A DNA stretch of 64,000 nt from contig JAFSLX010000010.1 of NCBI GenBank assembly GCA_017448185.1, positions 1 to 64,000 on the forward strand. Reading direction: 5' to 3'. The notes beneath the pieces were generated by a model. It ran no database searches. It was not told the origin of the DNA and was given only the letters and a program-made list of their open reading frames with translations. How positions within the stretch are numbered: the stretch's first letter is position 1; every line of letters starts with the position of its first letter. The translations under genes were made by a program, and so were the position numbers. Shown one piece after another: positions 20,401 through 30,864 of this stretch. This DNA is from Bacteroidales bacterium. Its GTDB lineage: Bacteria; Bacteroidota; Bacteroidia; Bacteroidales; P3.

Positions 20401-21153
20401 TTATTTACTGTTATTATTTCTATTTCCCTGACGACGGCGAGGTGCACCTTCCGGACGACGACCCATGCCCATTCCCGGACGATGGTCTTTCTGCTGACCT
20501 CCAACAGTTGAAGGTACCAATTCGGGTCTTCCGTATATTACACCACGGCAAATCCACACCTTAATACCAATACGGCCATAAGTAGTATGAGCTTCAGCAT
20601 TGGCATAGTCGATGTCAGCACGAAGGGTATGCAGCGGAGTACGACCCTCTTTGAAATGCTCACTACGAGCAATTTCAGCACCACCAATACGACCGGCAAT
20701 GGAGACCTTGATACCCTCGGCACCCGTACGCATTGTCGAAGTAATAGCATTCTTGATGGCACGACGGTACTGGATACGGCCTTCGATCTGTTTGGCAATA
20801 TTCTGAGCCACCAAGACAGCATCCATCTCAGGGCGTTTCACCTCACTGATGTTGATCTGAACATCCTTACCGGTAAGTTTCTTGAGCTCTTCACGAAGTT
20901 TGTCAACCTCCGAACCAGCACGACCGATAATCAAACCCGGACGAGCCGAATTGATAGTCACGGTGAGCAGTTTCAAGGTACGCTCAATGTAAATCTTCGA
21001 GATACTCGCTTTGGCAAGGCGGGCGTTAAGGTACTTACGAATCTTATCATCCTCAACGAGTTTTTGTTCAAATCTTCTTCCACCGTACCAGTTAGAATCC
21101 CATCCGCGGATGATACCTAATCTGTTTCCAATTGGGTTAGTTTTTTGTCCCAT
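20401..21153 (-). CDS. rpsC: Ribosomal protein uS3
   Basis: The product is 250 residues. uS3 has a KH domain (about 45-110; [20 protein letters not shown]) and a C-terminal domain at the mRNA entry site ([35 protein letters not shown]). The last 25 residues are an Arg/Gly/Asn-rich tail. It follows rplV by 25 bases. Confidence 0.98.
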   Translation of the reverse strand: MGQKTNPIGNRLGIIRGWDSNWYGGRRFEQKLVEDDKIRKYLNARLAKASISKIYIERTLKLLTVTINSARPGLIIGRAGSEVDKLREELKKLTGKDVQINISEVKRPEMDAVLVAQNIAKQIEGRIQYRRAIKNAITSTMRTGAEGIKVSIAGRIGGAEIARSEHFKEGRTPLHTLRADIDYANAEAHTTYGRIGIKVWICRGVIYGRPELVPSTVGGQQKDHRPGMGMGRRPEGAPRRRQGNRNNNSK

Positions 21154-21178
21154 TGTTGAGTTTCTTCTTATTAATTAC

Positions 21179-21616
21179 TTATTTTGTTTCTTCTGTTTCA
21201 GCTTTAGCGACGGGAGCATCCTCCAAACGGCTACCCAAAATCATTGTGATATGGTTGCTACGCTTACGGATACGATAGCCACGCCCCTGAGGAGCAGTAC
21301 GCATACGTTTCATCGTACGACCTTCGTCAACCATGATTTGCTTAACATACAACTGGGCATCTTCCATACGGACACCTTCATTCTTGGCCTGCCAGTTGGC
21401 AATAGCGGAAAGAAGGAGTTTGCGCATCTTAGGAGCAGATTCTCTGGGGTTGTACTGAAGGATACCGAGAGCCTTTTCCACATCCACGCCACGAACCAAG
21501 TCAGCGACGAGGCGAGTCTTACGAGGCGAAGTAGGGTTATTCATCAACTTTGCCACATAAAGGGTCTTGTTGGCTTCTTTACGTGCCTCTGCACTATTAT
21601 GTTTTCTACGTCCCAT
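21179..21616 (-). CDS. rplV: Ribosomal protein uL22
   Basis: The product is 145 residues. uL22 lines the exit tunnel with a long loop. Diagnostic parts: [19 protein letters not shown], the central helix and the loop/C-terminal signature [20 protein letters not shown]. An acidic tail follows. It is 12 bases after rpsS. Confidence 0.98.
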   Translation of the reverse strand: MGRRKHNSAEARKEANKTLYVAKLMNNPTSPRKTRLVADLVRGVDVEKALGILQYNPRESAPKMRKLLLSAIANWQAKNEGVRMEDAQLYVKQIMVDEGRTMKRMRTAPQGRGYRIRKRSNHITMILGSRLEDAPVAKAETEETK

Positions 21617-21628
21617 TTTCTTTTAAAT

Positions 21629-21907
21629 TTACTTTTTACCTTTATCTTTAGATCCTGCATGGCCACGGAAGATGCGGGTAGGAGCGAATTCACCAAGTTT
21701 GTGACCCACCATGTTCTCGGTGACGTACACGGGGATGAACTTGTTGCCATTATGCACGGCAATAGTCTGACCCACAAAGTCGGGCGAAATCATCGAAGCT
21801 CTTGACCATGTCTTAATGGTAACCTTCTTGTTTGACTGTTGTGCCTCGATTACTCTTTTTTCCAACTTGTGGAAAATATAAGGACCTTTCTTTAATGAAC
21901 GACTCAT
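21629..21907 (-). CDS. rpsS: Ribosomal protein uS19
   Basis: The product is 92 residues, the usual size. uS19 lies in the small-subunit head beside uS13. Diagnostic parts: [39 protein letters not shown] and [17 protein letters not shown]. It follows rplB by 21 bases. Confidence 0.98.
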   Translation of the reverse strand: MSRSLKKGPYIFHKLEKRVIEAQQSNKKVTIKTWSRASMISPDFVGQTIAVHNGNKFIPVYVTENMVGHKLGEFAPTRIFRGHAGSKDKGKK

Positions 21908-21928
21908 TGTTTCTTCTTTTTTACTGAG

Positions 21929-22753
21929 TTACTTCTTTCTTCTTTCGACGATGTACTTGCTCGACTGCTTCTTGGGAGCGCGAGTCTTGTAGCCCTTGGC
22001 CGGGATACCCTTACGCGAACGAGGATGTCCACCAGTCTGACGACCTTCACCACCACCCATCGGGTGATCAACGGGGTTCATAACAACGCCGCGGTTGCGA
22101 GGACGACGACCCAAATGACGGCTACGACCAGCCTTACCACCAACCTCAAGGTTGTGCTCAGGATTGCTGACAATACCGATGGTGGCACGACAAGCCTGAA
22201 GAATCATGCGCATCTCGCCACTAGGCATCTTGATGATAGCATACTTGTCGTCACGAGACATCAGCTGAGCATAAGCACCGGCCGAACGGACCATCTTGGC
22301 ACCCTGGCCAGGACGAAGCTCGATATTGTGTATCAACGTACCGAAAGGAACCTCGGACAGCAACAGCGTATTGCCGATTTCAGGAACAGCACCGGCACCC
22401 GACATAACAGTCTGACCAACTTTCAGACCCTGCGGGCAAAGTATATAGCTCTTCTCACCGTCGGCATAGCAAATAAGTGCAATACGAGAACTACGGTTGG
22501 GGTCGTACTCGATAGTCTTCACGACGGCGGGAATACCATCCTTATTGCGCTTGAAGTCGACAAAACGATACAATTTCTTGTGGCCACCGCCAATGTAGCG
22601 CATGGTCATCTTACCCTGATTGTTGCGACCACCACTCTTGCGGATACCGTAGACAAGACTTTTTTCCGGCTTAGTAGCGGTAATATCGTCATTGGTGACA
22701 ACGAGCTTGTGACGCTGGCCGGGAGTTGTGGGTTTAATTCTTTTTAAAGCCAT
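21929..22753 (-). CDS. rplB: Ribosomal protein uL2
   Basis: The product is 274 residues, the usual length. uL2 is needed for subunit joining and peptidyl transfer. Diagnostic parts: [40 protein letters not shown] and the C-terminal signature [20 protein letters not shown], which holds the conserved His near the peptidyl-transferase centre. It follows rplW by 63 bases. Confidence 0.98.
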   Translation of the reverse strand: MALKRIKPTTPGQRHKLVVTNDDITATKPEKSLVYGIRKSGGRNNQGKMTMRYIGGGHKKLYRFVDFKRNKDGIPAVVKTIEYDPNRSSRIALICYADGEKSYILCPQGLKVGQTVMSGAGAVPEIGNTLLLSEVPFGTLIHNIELRPGQGAKMVRSAGAYAQLMSRDDKYAIIKMPSGEMRMILQACRATIGIVSNPEHNLEVGGKAGRSRHLGRRPRNRGVVMNPVDHPMGGGEGRQTGGHPRSRKGIPAKGYKTRAPKKQSSKYIVERRKK

Positions 22754-22816
22754 TTCTTTTTTTCTTATTAGTCTCTTATCAGTGGACTCTACTATTATTA
22801 TAATAAATTACTTTTT

Positions 22817-23170
22817 TTAGATGCTAGCGTAGAAATCAATGGCATCACCTTCGGCCAAAGTAACGATTGCTTTCTTATAAGCATTAGTACGACCGGTAAG
22901 GAAGCCAGCCTTAGTGTAGCGCGATTTCAACTTGCCTGCATAGTTCATTGTGTTGACATCAACGACCTTGACATTGTAGAACTGCTCAACAGCATTCTTA
23001 ATCTCAATCTTGTTGGCGCGTTTGTCAACAACAAAACCATAACGGTTCTGGGCAGGAGCGGCAGCAATGCCTTTATTACGCTGGATGCGGGTCTGGACAG
23101 GATTGGCAGCAGCCTCAGTCAGACGGGTCATCTTTTCACTAATCAGCGGTTTTACTATAATGTTCATCAT
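22817..23170 (-). CDS. rplW: Ribosomal protein uL23 with a short insertion
   Basis: The product is 117 residues, or 116 if the second of two adjacent ATGs (23167) is used, which better fits the family N-terminus NIIVKPLISEKMT. uL23 docks trigger factor and SRP at the tunnel exit. The C-terminal half is typical (VVDVNTMNYAGKLKSRYTKA, GRTNAYKKAIVTL). Between EKMTRLTE and RYGFVV lie about 20 extra residues rich in Ala, Pro and Gln that the Bacteroides proteins I recall do not have. Confidence 0.95.
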   Translation of the reverse strand: MMNIIVKPLISEKMTRLTEAAANPVQTRIQRNKGIAAAPAQNRYGFVVDKRANKIEIKNAVEQFYNVKVVDVNTMNYAGKLKSRYTKAGFLTGRTNAYKKAIVTLAEGDAIDFYASI

Positions 23171-23205
23171 TGTTAAACTTTCTTAAATCGTTATACTCAC
23201 TTCCC

Positions 23206-23838
23206 TTATTTTGTTGCCAAAACGCGGTTAATTTCGCTCAACGAACCCTCACAAACGACAATATTGGAGGCGTTAACAATGTCGTAAGTATTTAATTGCG
23301 ACACGTTTACCACCTTCACGTTCTTGAGGTTTCTAGCTGACAAAGATACGAAATTATTTTGATTCTCAAGCACAAAAAGTGACTTTTTCTCATTCAAGTT
23401 CAAATTCTTGAGCACTTCAATCATTTTCTTGGTCTTAGGACCTTCAAAGGTGAAGTTCTCAACGACGGTCATAGCATTGCCGTTTGCCTTATAACTGAGA
23501 GCGCTACGACGAGCCAAACGTTTAACCTTGATATTGAGTTTGAAACGGTAGTCACGGGGTTTAGGACCAAAAATGGTACCGCCACCGACGAACACGGGAC
23601 TCTTCAAATCGCCCGAACGTGCACCGCCAGTGCCTTTCTGGCGTTTCAATTTACGAGTGCTGTGAGCATTCTCGCTGCGCTCTTTGGCTTTGCTGGTGCC
23701 CTGACGCTGATCGGCCAAATACTGCTTGACATCGAGGTAGATAGCGTGGTCGTTGGGCTCGATGGCGAAAATAGAATCGTCAAGGGTGATGGTTCTACCG
23801 GTTTCGCTTCCGTTGATATTATAAACTTTTAACTCCAT
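23206..23838 (-). CDS. rplD: Ribosomal protein uL4
   Basis: The product is 210 residues. uL4 has a globular part and a long basic loop lining the exit tunnel, seen here as [20 protein letters not shown] and [20 protein letters not shown]. In Proteobacteria it also represses the S10 operon; this is not known for Bacteroidota. It is six bases after rplC. Confidence 0.98.
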   Translation of the reverse strand: MELKVYNINGSETGRTITLDDSIFAIEPNDHAIYLDVKQYLADQRQGTSKAKERSENAHSTRKLKRQKGTGGARSGDLKSPVFVGGGTIFGPKPRDYRFKLNIKVKRLARRSALSYKANGNAMTVVENFTFEGPKTKKMIEVLKNLNLNEKKSLFVLENQNNFVSLSARNLKNVKVVNVSQLNTYDIVNASNIVVCEGSLSEINRVLATK

Positions 23839-23844
23839 GTCTTA

Positions 23845-24474
23845 TTAACTCCATCTTTCAAGTTTGACAATAGAACCCTTGGGGCCAGGGACAGAACCCT
23901 TAACTAACATAAGGTTTTTCTCAGCGATAATCTTGACTACCTGAAGGTTTTGAACTTTCACACGGTGATTACCAGTCTGACCAGCCATGCGCATGCCTTT
24001 GAAAATACGCGAAGGATAGGACGATGCACCAATTGAACCGGGGGCGCGCAGACGGTCATGCTGGCCGTGAGTCTTATCACCGACACCGCCGAAACCGTGA
24101 CGGGTGACGACACCCTGGAAACCTTTACCTTTCGAAGTACCAACGACATCGACAAATTCGCCTTCCTGGAAGACGCTGACGGTAAGCACCTCACCATATT
24201 TCTTTTTATGACCCTCTTCAAAGCGCGAAAACTCTGCAAGATACTGCTTAGGAGTAGTGTTGGCTTTTGCAAAGTGACCTTTCATAGGCTTGTTGGTGCG
24301 GCTTTCTTTCTTTTCGCCAAAAGCGAGCTGGATGGCCTCATAGCCATCTTTCTCAATTGTTCTTACTTGTGTGACGACACAAGGACCAGCTTCAATCACT
24401 GTGCACGGAATCTGTTTTCCGTCGGCATCAAAAAGACTGGTCATACCGATTTTCTTTCCAATTAATCCTGACAT
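23845..24474 (-). CDS. rplC: Ribosomal protein uL3
   Basis: The product is 209 residues. uL3 has a globular domain and an arm that reaches the peptidyl-transferase centre. Diagnostic parts: [20 protein letters not shown], the loop [20 protein letters not shown] and [20 protein letters not shown]. It follows rpsJ by 70 bases. Confidence 0.98.
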   Translation of the reverse strand: MSGLIGKKIGMTSLFDADGKQIPCTVIEAGPCVVTQVRTIEKDGYEAIQLAFGEKKESRTNKPMKGHFAKANTTPKQYLAEFSRFEEGHKKKYGEVLTVSVFQEGEFVDVVGTSKGKGFQGVVTRHGFGGVGDKTHGQHDRLRAPGSIGASSYPSRIFKGMRMAGQTGNHRVKVQNLQVVKIIAEKNLMLVKGSVPGPKGSIVKLERWS

Positions 24475-24544
24475 TTTTTAGTTTGGATTGTTTTTTAACT
24501 TGTTAGACAATTCAGCTTATCTGTTTGACATAGGCTGATTAAAT

Positions 24545-24853
24545 TCACACTTTGATTTCAACTTCGACACCACTGGGGAGTTCGAGTTTCATCAGAGCAT
24601 CGATGGTCTTGGTACGGTCATTGATTTCAATGTCCATCAGACGTTTGTAGGTGCTCAACTCAAACTGCTCACGCGACTTTTTATTGACAAAAGTCGAGCG
24701 GTTCACTGTGAAAATCTTTTTGTTGGTAGGCAGCGGAATAGGTCCATTGACCACTGCACCAGTCATCTTTACGGTCTTCACAATCTTTTCGGCCGATTTA
24801 TCGACGAGATTGTGGTCGTAAGATTTGAGCTTGATTCTAATTCTTTGACTCAC
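24545..24853 (-). CDS. rpsJ: Ribosomal protein uS10
   Basis: The product is 102 residues. uS10 sits in the small-subunit head and in other bacteria joins NusB in antitermination. Diagnostic parts: [40 protein letters not shown] and [18 protein letters not shown]. It lies 19 bases after fusA, so the str and S10 gene groups are joined here without the tuf gene that often separates them. Confidence 0.98.
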   Translation of the reverse strand: MSQRIRIKLKSYDHNLVDKSAEKIVKTVKMTGAVVNGPIPLPTNKKIFTVNRSTFVNKKSREQFELSTYKRLMDIEINDRTKTIDALMKLELPSGVEVEIKV

Positions 24854-24872
24854 GGTTTATTATTTTTATTGA

Positions 24873-26960
24873 TTAATTATTTTTATTGTTTAATATAGCT
24901 TCCTGCTGGTCACGAGTCACTTCAGCATAATGCGAAAATTCCATTGTCGAATTAGCACGACCAGAAGTAATCGTACGCAATGAGGTCACATAGCCGAACA
25001 TCTGTTCCAAAGGCACCTTGGCATGGATAGCCTGAACTCCCACTTTTGCCACAATATTTTCCAACATACCGCGACGACGGTTCAAATCACCCGTCACATC
25101 GCCGACATAAGCGTCCGGTGTAAGCACTTCAAGTTTCATGATAGGTTCAAGCAATACCGGATTGGCTTTACGACAAGCCGCCTTGAAACCAATCTTGGCA
25201 CAAAGCTCGAATGAAAGCTGATCCGAGTCTACCGGATGGAACGAACCATCGATGATACGTACTTTCATGCTATCCATCGGGTATCCAGCCAACACACCAT
25301 TCTGCATTGCCTCTTTGAAGCCTTTTTCAATGGCAGGAATATATTCTTTCGGAATATTACCGCCTTTGACTTCATTAACAAACTGCAGTCCCACAAAACC
25401 CTCATCGGCAGGACCGATTTCGAACAGCACATCGGCGAACTTACCTTTACCGCCAGTCTGTTTCTTGTAGATTTCGTGATGTTGCACAGTGGTGGTGATA
25501 GCCTCTTTGTAGGCCACCTCTGGGCGCCCCTGGTTGACATCGACATTGAACTCACGACGAAGGCGGTCCATAATAATGTCAAGGTGAAGTTCTCCCATAC
25601 CACTAATAACAGTCTGACCCGACACCTCGTCGGTCTTCACACGGAAGGTGGGGTCTTCTTCTACCAGTTTCATCAGGGCATTGGTCATCTTGTCCATATC
25701 GGCCTGTGTGTGCGGCTCAACGGCAATCGAAATCACCGGTTCAGGGAATTTCATTGATTCGAGGATAATCGGATGTTGCTCATCACAGAGAGTGTGACCA
25801 GTTTTGATTTCCTTGAATCCGACAGCGGCTCCAATATCGCCAGCCTCAATACGGTCAAGCGGATTCTGCTTATTGGAGTGCATCTGCATGATGCGAGAGA
25901 TGCGCTCTTTCTTGCCCGTATTGGCATTGTACACGTACGATCCACTCTCTAAACTTCCACTATAAACGCGGAAGAAGCAGAGACGGCCAACATACGGGTC
26001 GGTAGCGATTTTGAAGGCCAATGCCGAGAAGGGGGCTTTCACATCCACCTTACGACTTTCGTCTTTACCCGTTTTCGGGTTGACACCGTCCACTTCGGGA
26101 ATGTCGAGCGGACTCGGCAGGAAAGCTGCGACAGCATCAAGCAACGACTGAATACCTTTGTTCTTGAAGGCAGAACCGCACATTACAGGTACAATTTTAC
26201 GAGAAAGAGTTGCTTTGCGAATCTCAGCAATGATTTCGGTAGCCGTAATAGAATCGGGGTCGTCGAAAAACTTCATCATCAGTTCTTCATTTTCTTCGGC
26301 CACACCTTCTATCAGCCGTTGACGGTAATCGGCCACAACCTCTTTCAAATCGTCGGGCATCGGCACCTCATAAAATTTCGTGCCGTTCGAGTCCTCATCC
26401 CATATCAATGCTTTGTTGGTAATCAAGTTTACCACACCTTTGAACAAATCTTCTTGTCCAATGGGAATCTCCAATGGAATGGGGTTAGCTCCAAGACGCT
26501 CCTTAATCTGATTCACAACCGAGAAGAAATCAGCACCGGCACGGTCCATTTTGTTGATGAACGCAATGCGAGGCACCTCATACTTGTCGGCCTGACGCCA
26601 GACAGTCTCCGACTGAGGCTCTACGCCACCTACCGCACAGAAAATGGCAATGGCACCGTCGAGCACTCGAAGCGAACGCTCCACTTCAACAGTGAAATCG
26701 ACGTGACCTGGAGTGTCAATAATATTGTACTTGTAGCGGTTTTCGTTCCAATCCCAGTACACAGTAGTAGCAGCCGACGTGATGGTAATACCACGTTCCT
26801 GCTCCTGCACCATCCAGTCCATCGTAGCTGAGCCTTCGTGCGTCTCACCGAGCTTGTAATTTTTGCCAGTGTAGAACAAAATGCGCTCAGTTGTCGTCGT
26901 TTTTCCGGCGTCAATATGGGCCATAATGCCGATGTTGCGGGTGAATCTGAGATCAGACAT
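24873..26960 (-). CDS. fusA: Elongation factor G
   Basis: The product is 695 residues with all five EF-G domains. It is the GTPase that moves tRNA and mRNA on the ribosome. Visible G motifs: [19 protein letters not shown] (P-loop), the switch region [27 protein letters not shown] and NKMDRAG. The end of the protein has [20 protein letters not shown]. It follows rpsG by 54 bases in the classical str order. Confidence 0.98.
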   Translation of the reverse strand: MSDLRFTRNIGIMAHIDAGKTTTTERILFYTGKNYKLGETHEGSATMDWMVQEQERGITITSAATTVYWDWNENRYKYNIIDTPGHVDFTVEVERSLRVLDGAIAIFCAVGGVEPQSETVWRQADKYEVPRIAFINKMDRAGADFFSVVNQIKERLGANPIPLEIPIGQEDLFKGVVNLITNKALIWDEDSNGTKFYEVPMPDDLKEVVADYRQRLIEGVAEENEELMMKFFDDPDSITATEIIAEIRKATLSRKIVPVMCGSAFKNKGIQSLLDAVAAFLPSPLDIPEVDGVNPKTGKDESRKVDVKAPFSALAFKIATDPYVGRLCFFRVYSGSLESGSYVYNANTGKKERISRIMQMHSNKQNPLDRIEAGDIGAAVGFKEIKTGHTLCDEQHPIILESMKFPEPVISIAVEPHTQADMDKMTNALMKLVEEDPTFRVKTDEVSGQTVISGMGELHLDIIMDRLRREFNVDVNQGRPEVAYKEAITTTVQHHEIYKKQTGGKGKFADVLFEIGPADEGFVGLQFVNEVKGGNIPKEYIPAIEKGFKEAMQNGVLAGYPMDSMKVRIIDGSFHPVDSDQLSFELCAKIGFKAACRKANPVLLEPIMKLEVLTPDAYVGDVTGDLNRRRGMLENIVAKVGVQAIHAKVPLEQMFGYVTSLRTITSGRANSTMEFSHYAEVTRDQQEAILNNKNN

Positions 26961-27014
26961 ATTCGTCGCTTGTGTTGTTATTATTCTTTATATTGAATCT
27001 ATATCTATATAATA

Positions 27015-27482
27015 TCACACTCTGAAGTGCGAGAAAGCCTTGTTGGCATCGGCCATGCGGTGGATATCCTCCTTACGCTTGAAGGCGGCGCCCTCTTCCT
27101 TGTAAGCAGCCTGGATTTCAGCAGCCAGCTTCAGGGCCATGGTCTTTTCGCTGCGTTTGCGCGAGAAACCAATCAAGTTCTTCATACCAATGCTCTGCTT
27201 GCGTTCAGCGCGGATTTCGGTAGGAATCTGGAAGGTAGCACCACCAATACGACGGCTGCGCACCTCAACGCTCGGCGTAACATTGGCCAAAGCTTTCTTC
27301 CACACCTCGAGGCCGTCCTCTTTCGTACGATCGGCCACCACGTCGATTGCCTCGTAGAAAATCTTATAAGCGATGGTCTTTTTACCACCGAGCATCAGAT
27401 TGTTGACAAACTTGGTAACGAGAATGTCATTGTATTTAGGATCCGGAAGGATTATTCTTTTCTTGGGCTTAGCTTTTCTCAT
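27015..27482 (-). CDS. rpsG: Ribosomal protein uS7
   Basis: The product is 155 residues. uS7 starts assembly of the small-subunit head. Diagnostic parts: [40 protein letters not shown] and the C-terminus [15 protein letters not shown]. It is 51 bases after rpsL; the gap holds a twofold 14-base repeat. Confidence 0.98.
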   Translation of the reverse strand: MRKAKPKKRIILPDPKYNDILVTKFVNNLMLGGKKTIAYKIFYEAIDVVADRTKEDGLEVWKKALANVTPSVEVRSRRIGGATFQIPTEIRAERKQSIGMKNLIGFSRKRSEKTMALKLAAEIQAAYKEEGAAFKRKEDIHRMADANKAFSHFRV

Positions 27483-27501
27483 TGCTAATTTGCTTTAAAC
27501 T

Positions 27502-27529
27502 TTTTAACTCTTAACTTTTAACTCTTAAC
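27502..27529. repeat. Two tandem copies of a 14-base unit between rpsL and rpsG
   Basis: TTTTAACTCTTAAC occurs at 27502-27515 and again at 27516-27529 on the + strand. It lies 20 bases upstream of the rpsG start. It resembles, but is not identical to, the short repeat before rplP. Confidence 0.85.
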
Positions 27530-27533
27530 TGGT

Positions 27534-27917
27534 TTACTTGCCGGCCTGTTTCGGACGCTTGGCACCGTATTTCGAACGACGCTGACGACGACCGTCAACT
27601 CCACTGGTATCAAGTGCACCGCGAATGATGTGATAACGCACACCGGGAAGATCCTTCACACGACCGCCACGGATCATCACGATCGAGTGCTCCTGCAGGT
27701 TGTGACCCTCACCCGGGATGTAAGCGTTGACTTCCTTACCGTTGGTAAGACGCACACGGGCCACTTTACGCATGGCCGAGTTAGGTTTTTTAGGGGTGGT
27801 GGTGTACACACGGGTGCAGACACCGCGACGCTGCGGGCAGCTGTCGAGGGCGGGAGACTTACTCTTGTACTCCATCTGCTGACGTCCTTTGCGAACTAAT
27901 TGTTGAATTGTTGGCAT
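27534..27917 (-). CDS. rpsL: Ribosomal protein uS12
   Basis: The product is 127 residues. uS12 lies at the decoding centre and is the classic site of streptomycin resistance. Diagnostic parts: [40 protein letters not shown] (which holds the lysine of that site) and [20 protein letters not shown]. It is the first gene of the ribosomal run, about 75 bases below the promoter. Confidence 0.98.
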   Translation of the reverse strand: MPTIQQLVRKGRQQMEYKSKSPALDSCPQRRGVCTRVYTTTPKKPNSAMRKVARVRLTNGKEVNAYIPGEGHNLQEHSIVMIRGGRVKDLPGVRYHIIRGALDTSGVDGRRQRRSKYGAKRPKQAGK

Positions 27918-27992
27918 TTTCTTTCTTGTTGTTTATTTTTATTATTGATTTTCAATACAATCTGTGAGCATACTACACCCACAATCGGACTG

Positions 27993-28023
27993 CAAAAGTA
28001 CTACTATTTTCCGACATGGCAAA
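27993..28023 (-). promoter_or_regulatory. Promoter of the rpsL-rplQ ribosomal run
   Basis: On the - strand TTTG (28023-28020) and TACTTTTG (28000-27993) are separated by exactly 19 bases, a perfect match to the Bacteroidota primary sigma factor consensus. The -7 box lies 75 bases upstream of the rpsL start. No comparable box was seen inside the following 18.4 kb. Confidence 0.9.
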
Positions 28024-28258
28024 GCACTTTCCATACATGTGTATGTTAAATAAAGTTAAAATATTATGGCAATATTAGGAATCAGCATTTTACAAAATTA
28101 TTTTAACACATTAAACAGCGTATCGAAAATTAGTTATGAACAGATTTTAACCATTGTCAGAAACACCTTGTGCCCTCTCTAAAAAGAAGACACATCACCA
28201 CCATTTTTTATTGGACTTTATACGGGGATAACTCGGAGGAGGTCGGCATCAACTACCA
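28024..28258. other. A+T-rich non-coding gap
   Basis: Between the rpsL promoter and the end of the tatD-like gene I see no gene, hairpin terminator or RNA gene. Both neighbours are on the - strand, so the tatD transcript should end here, possibly by a factor-dependent route. Confidence 0.5.
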
Positions 28259-29032
28259 CTACAGACGGAAAAGCGAACGGGCATTTTCGGTGGTCTGTTC
28301 AGCCACCTGCTCCACTGAAACGCCTTTCAACTCTGCAATTCGAGCTGCAACAACTGGAATGAAAGCGCTTTCGTTGCGCTGTCCACGATGAGGAACCGGA
28401 GCAAGATACGGAGCATCCGTCTCAAGCAAAAGCCGTTCGAGTGGTGTGGCTTTAACAACCTCAGCCATGGTGGCGTTCTTGAACGTAACCACGCCTCCGA
28501 TTCCAAGGTGAAAGCCCATATCAACAGCACGGTGAGCCTCCTGCACACTGCCTCCAAAGCAGTGCATCACACCGCGATAGGAGCGTTGTCCCATCTCGCG
28601 CAACAGGTTGAAAACCTCGTTGTGAGCCTTACGGATGTGTAGCGCCACCGGCAAGTCAAGCTCAATAGCCCACTCCATCTGCTGCAGCATCACCTCGCGT
28701 TGCTCCGCCTCAAAAGTACGGTCCCAATACAGGTCCATACCGATTTCCCCTACCGCAATAAAAGAAGAAGGTTGTGCAAACAGCCTGCTTTTGACATGAG
28801 CCAATTCCTGTTCATAATCCGCTTTGACAGAGGTGGGATGCAGGCCTGCCATGCGGCGGAAATATTGAGGATACAACGCTGCAAGAGCGTCGAGAGCATT
28901 TGTACTGGCACTATCGATATCAGGCAACAACATGGTAGCAACACCGGCATCGACAGCACGTTGCACAGCGTCGTCGCGGTCGGCATCAAATGCCTCGTCG
29001 TAAAGATGGGTATGAGTGTCGACAAATATCAT
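28259..29032 (-). CDS. tatD: TatD-family metal-dependent deoxyribonuclease
   Basis: The product is 257 residues, the usual length. TatD proteins are TIM-barrel hydrolases with 3'-5' exonuclease activity and are cytoplasmic. The metal ligands are visible: DTHTHLYDEAFD at the N-terminus, the Glu in AVGEIGMDLYW, the His in ALHIRKA, the His in MHCFGG and the Asp in LLETDAPYLAP. Its ATG overlaps the stop of the DUF2520 gene by four bases (ATGA). The symbol refers to the family; the exact paralogue (TatD, YcfH or YjjV type) is not resolved. Confidence 0.93.
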   Translation of the reverse strand: MIFVDTHTHLYDEAFDADRDDAVQRAVDAGVATMLLPDIDSASTNALDALAALYPQYFRRMAGLHPTSVKADYEQELAHVKSRLFAQPSSFIAVGEIGMDLYWDRTFEAEQREVMLQQMEWAIELDLPVALHIRKAHNEVFNLLREMGQRSYRGVMHCFGGSVQEAHRAVDMGFHLGIGGVVTFKNATMAEVVKATPLERLLLETDAPYLAPVPHRGQRNESAFIPVVAARIAELKGVSVEQVAEQTTENARSLFRL

Positions 29033-29805
29033 TTCGACTGGATGATTTCGGTCAACAAATCATAAAGTTGCAGCATCTGAGGGTCGTCAGCCAACAGACG
29101 GCGTTGGGCGGCTATAGTCTTGTGGTCGCCGCGACGGGCCGGACCAGTCTGCTGAGCCCACAGGTCGCCGTAATCGACCTTGCGTGCCGTCATTTCAATC
29201 AACGGACGCAACATGGTGAAGTCAAGCCCACAACGCTGCATAAATTCCTGAGCCATAGCATTGATAGCATTCCCGAAATTATTTACCATCACCGCGGCCA
29301 GATGAGCCCAGCGACGCTGTTCGAAATCGAGCCTGTAAACCTGCTGCGAAATAGTGCCGACCAATTCTTCTATTTCTGCCGTCACTTCGGGCGAGCTCCC
29401 TTCGATGCAAAAAGGCAGATGAAGATAATCCATTGCTATGTCACGCAAAAATGTCTGTGGCGACCACACCACACCATGCCGTCGGCTAACCGACTGCAAC
29501 ACCGAAAGAGGTGTGCTTCCCGACGTATGAACCACCGTCGCCTCGGGCAAACGAAGGTCGAGAGCAAGGTCAAAGATAGCATCATCATTGACAGCCAAAA
29601 AATAGAAATCCGAGCCTGACCGCAACAATTCAGTACGGTCAATTGCCACAGCACTCACACGCGAAGCAAGCAACTGAGCATGGTCATACTCGCGTGAAAG
29701 GACTTGGTCGACAATATGTCCGGCTGCATGGAATGCCAAAGCCAAATGGGTGGCCACATTGCCCGACCCAATAAACGAAATGTGTTTAATATTCGTCTTC
29801 TTCAA
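29029..29805 (-). CDS. Rossmann-fold/DUF2520 protein, putative NADP-binding
   Basis: The frame gives 258 residues from a TTG at 29805, the start preferred here because it yields KKTNIKHISFIGSGNVATHL, the normal dinucleotide-binding beginning. Upstream ATGs at 29874 and 29859 would overlap the next gene by more than 70 bases. The N-terminal half is a Rossmann fold (FIGSGNVATHLALAF) like the F420/NADP oxidoreductase superfamily. The C-terminal half is DUF2520, all-helical (HLAAVMVNNFGNAINAMAQE). The substrate is unknown. It overlaps the DUF2795 gene by 20 bases and tatD by four, so the three form one unit. Confidence 0.85.
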   Translation of the reverse strand: MKKTNIKHISFIGSGNVATHLALAFHAAGHIVDQVLSREYDHAQLLASRVSAVAIDRTELLRSGSDFYFLAVNDDAIFDLALDLRLPEATVVHTSGSTPLSVLQSVSRRHGVVWSPQTFLRDIAMDYLHLPFCIEGSSPEVTAEIEELVGTISQQVYRLDFEQRRWAHLAAVMVNNFGNAINAMAQEFMQRCGLDFTMLRPLIEMTARKVDYGDLWAQQTGPARRGDHKTIAAQRRLLADDPQMLQLYDLLTEIIQSK

Positions 29806-30007
29806 AGAAAAAGTCTTCTTTGGTAGGATAATCGGGCCATATATCCTCAATGCTTTCATACTGGTCACCCTCATCCTCTATCTCCGAAAGGTTTTCGATA
29901 ACTTCCATCGGGGCACCCGTACGTTGCGCATAATCAATTAATTCCTCCTTGGTTGCGGGCCAGGGGGCGTCCTCAAGTTTCGATGCTAATTCTAATGTCC
30001 AATACAT
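29786..30007 (-). CDS. Small acidic DUF2795-type protein
   Basis: The product is 73 residues, very acidic, beginning MYWTLELASKLEDAPWPATK and ending FFFEEDEY. The EDAPWPATKEELIDYA stretch is what I recall as DUF2795, highly conserved and nearly invariant in length across Bacteroidota. It is soluble and of unknown function. It is the first gene of a unit with the DUF2520 protein and TatD, behind its own -7 box. Confidence 0.88.
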   Translation of the reverse strand: MYWTLELASKLEDAPWPATKEELIDYAQRTGAPMEVIENLSEIEDEGDQYESIEDIWPDYPTKEDFFFEEDEY

Positions 30008-30031
30008 AACTTATGCTCCAAAAAATTTTTG

Positions 30032-30039
30032 CAAAAGTA
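30032..30039 (-). promoter_or_regulatory. -7 box upstream of the DUF2795 gene
   Basis: Read on the - strand this is TACTTTTG (TAnnTTTG consensus), 25 bases before the ATG at 30007. The position 19 bases upstream reads TTTT, three of four matches to the -33 element. Confidence 0.65.
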
Positions 30040-30074
30040 CATCTTTTTCCAAAACCGAAAAATATTTTTTTCAA

Positions 30075-30620
30075 CTAACTGATATACAAATCTTCTTTAT
30101 TACCATCCATCACCACAGCCCTTCTTCCGAGCACGAACAGATAGTCGGATAAGCGGTTCAAATATCGCAGTATCACCTCGTCGACATGGGTCTCGCGGGC
30201 AAGGGTAACCACACGCCTCTCGGCACGCCTGCAGACAGTGCGGCAAACATGGCACTGCGCACCTGCCATATTGCCGCCAGCGATAACAAAATTGTGCAAC
30301 TTGGGCAAAATATCGCTAATAGTGTCAATTTGACGTTCGAGCAGTTCCACTTCTTCCATAGGCAACTGCGGAAGACGGGCATACAACTCAGCATCCTCGG
30401 TGGCGAGAAGCGTCTGCAAGGTGAACAAGTTATGTTGTATATCCTTCAACTCGTCGAAGTAGCCGCCTTGCTGCGAACGAAACATCTCGGCAAGAAGACC
30501 GATATGAGAATTAAGTTCATCTACAGTGCCATATGCCTCAACTCGCACATCGTCTTTCGACACACGGCTACCACCCACCAACGAGGTGGTGCCGCCATCT
30601 CCTGTTTTAGTGTATATCAT
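30075..30620 (-). CDS. PduO-type cob(I)alamin adenosyltransferase
   Basis: The product is 181 residues. It transfers adenosine from ATP to cob(I)alamin to make coenzyme B12. The N-terminus carries the ATP-binding motif YTKTGDGGTTSLVGGSRVSK. The helical core shows VEAYGTVDELNSHIGLL and the C-terminal CRTVCRRAERRVVTLAR, then LRYLNRLSDYLFVLGR, all typical of this family. No B12 riboswitch or B12 enzyme gene is nearby. It overlaps the NifU-like gene by four bases and is the last of the five-gene overlapping set. Confidence 0.93.
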   Translation of the reverse strand: MIYTKTGDGGTTSLVGGSRVSKDDVRVEAYGTVDELNSHIGLLAEMFRSQQGGYFDELKDIQHNLFTLQTLLATEDAELYARLPQLPMEEVELLERQIDTISDILPKLHNFVIAGGNMAGAQCHVCRTVCRRAERRVVTLARETHVDEVILRYLNRLSDYLFVLGRRAVVMDGNKEDLYIS

Positions 30621-30862
30621 ACTCTTTCAACCGATTTCACTTCGGGGATAACACGTTTAATGGCCTGTTCAATGCCTTGCTTGAGCGTTTGCATGGCATG
30701 CGGACAACTGCCGCAATGGCCTTTGAGGTGAACCATCACCACTCCCTCGGCGGTCATATCAACATACTCCACATCGCCACCGTCTTGCTGCAAGTAGGGG
30801 CGTATCTGTTCGAGGGCATTCTTCACTTTCACCTCGACAACGGCTTTCTCTTGGTCGGTCAT
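30617..30862 (-). CDS. NifU-like Fe-S scaffold domain protein
   Basis: The product is 81 residues and consists only of a NifU C-terminal (Nfu) domain: RPYLQQDGGDVEYVDMTAEG and the cluster-binding motif HLKGHCGSCPHAMQTLK (CxxC). Such proteins carry Fe-S clusters to target enzymes. It lies two bases after the Mrp gene, another Fe-S carrier, so the two probably act together in cytoplasmic cluster delivery. Confidence 0.93.
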   Translation of the reverse strand: MTDQEKAVVEVKVKNALEQIRPYLQQDGGDVEYVDMTAEGVVMVHLKGHCGSCPHAMQTLKQGIEQAIKRVIPEVKSVERV

Positions 30863-30864
30863 AA

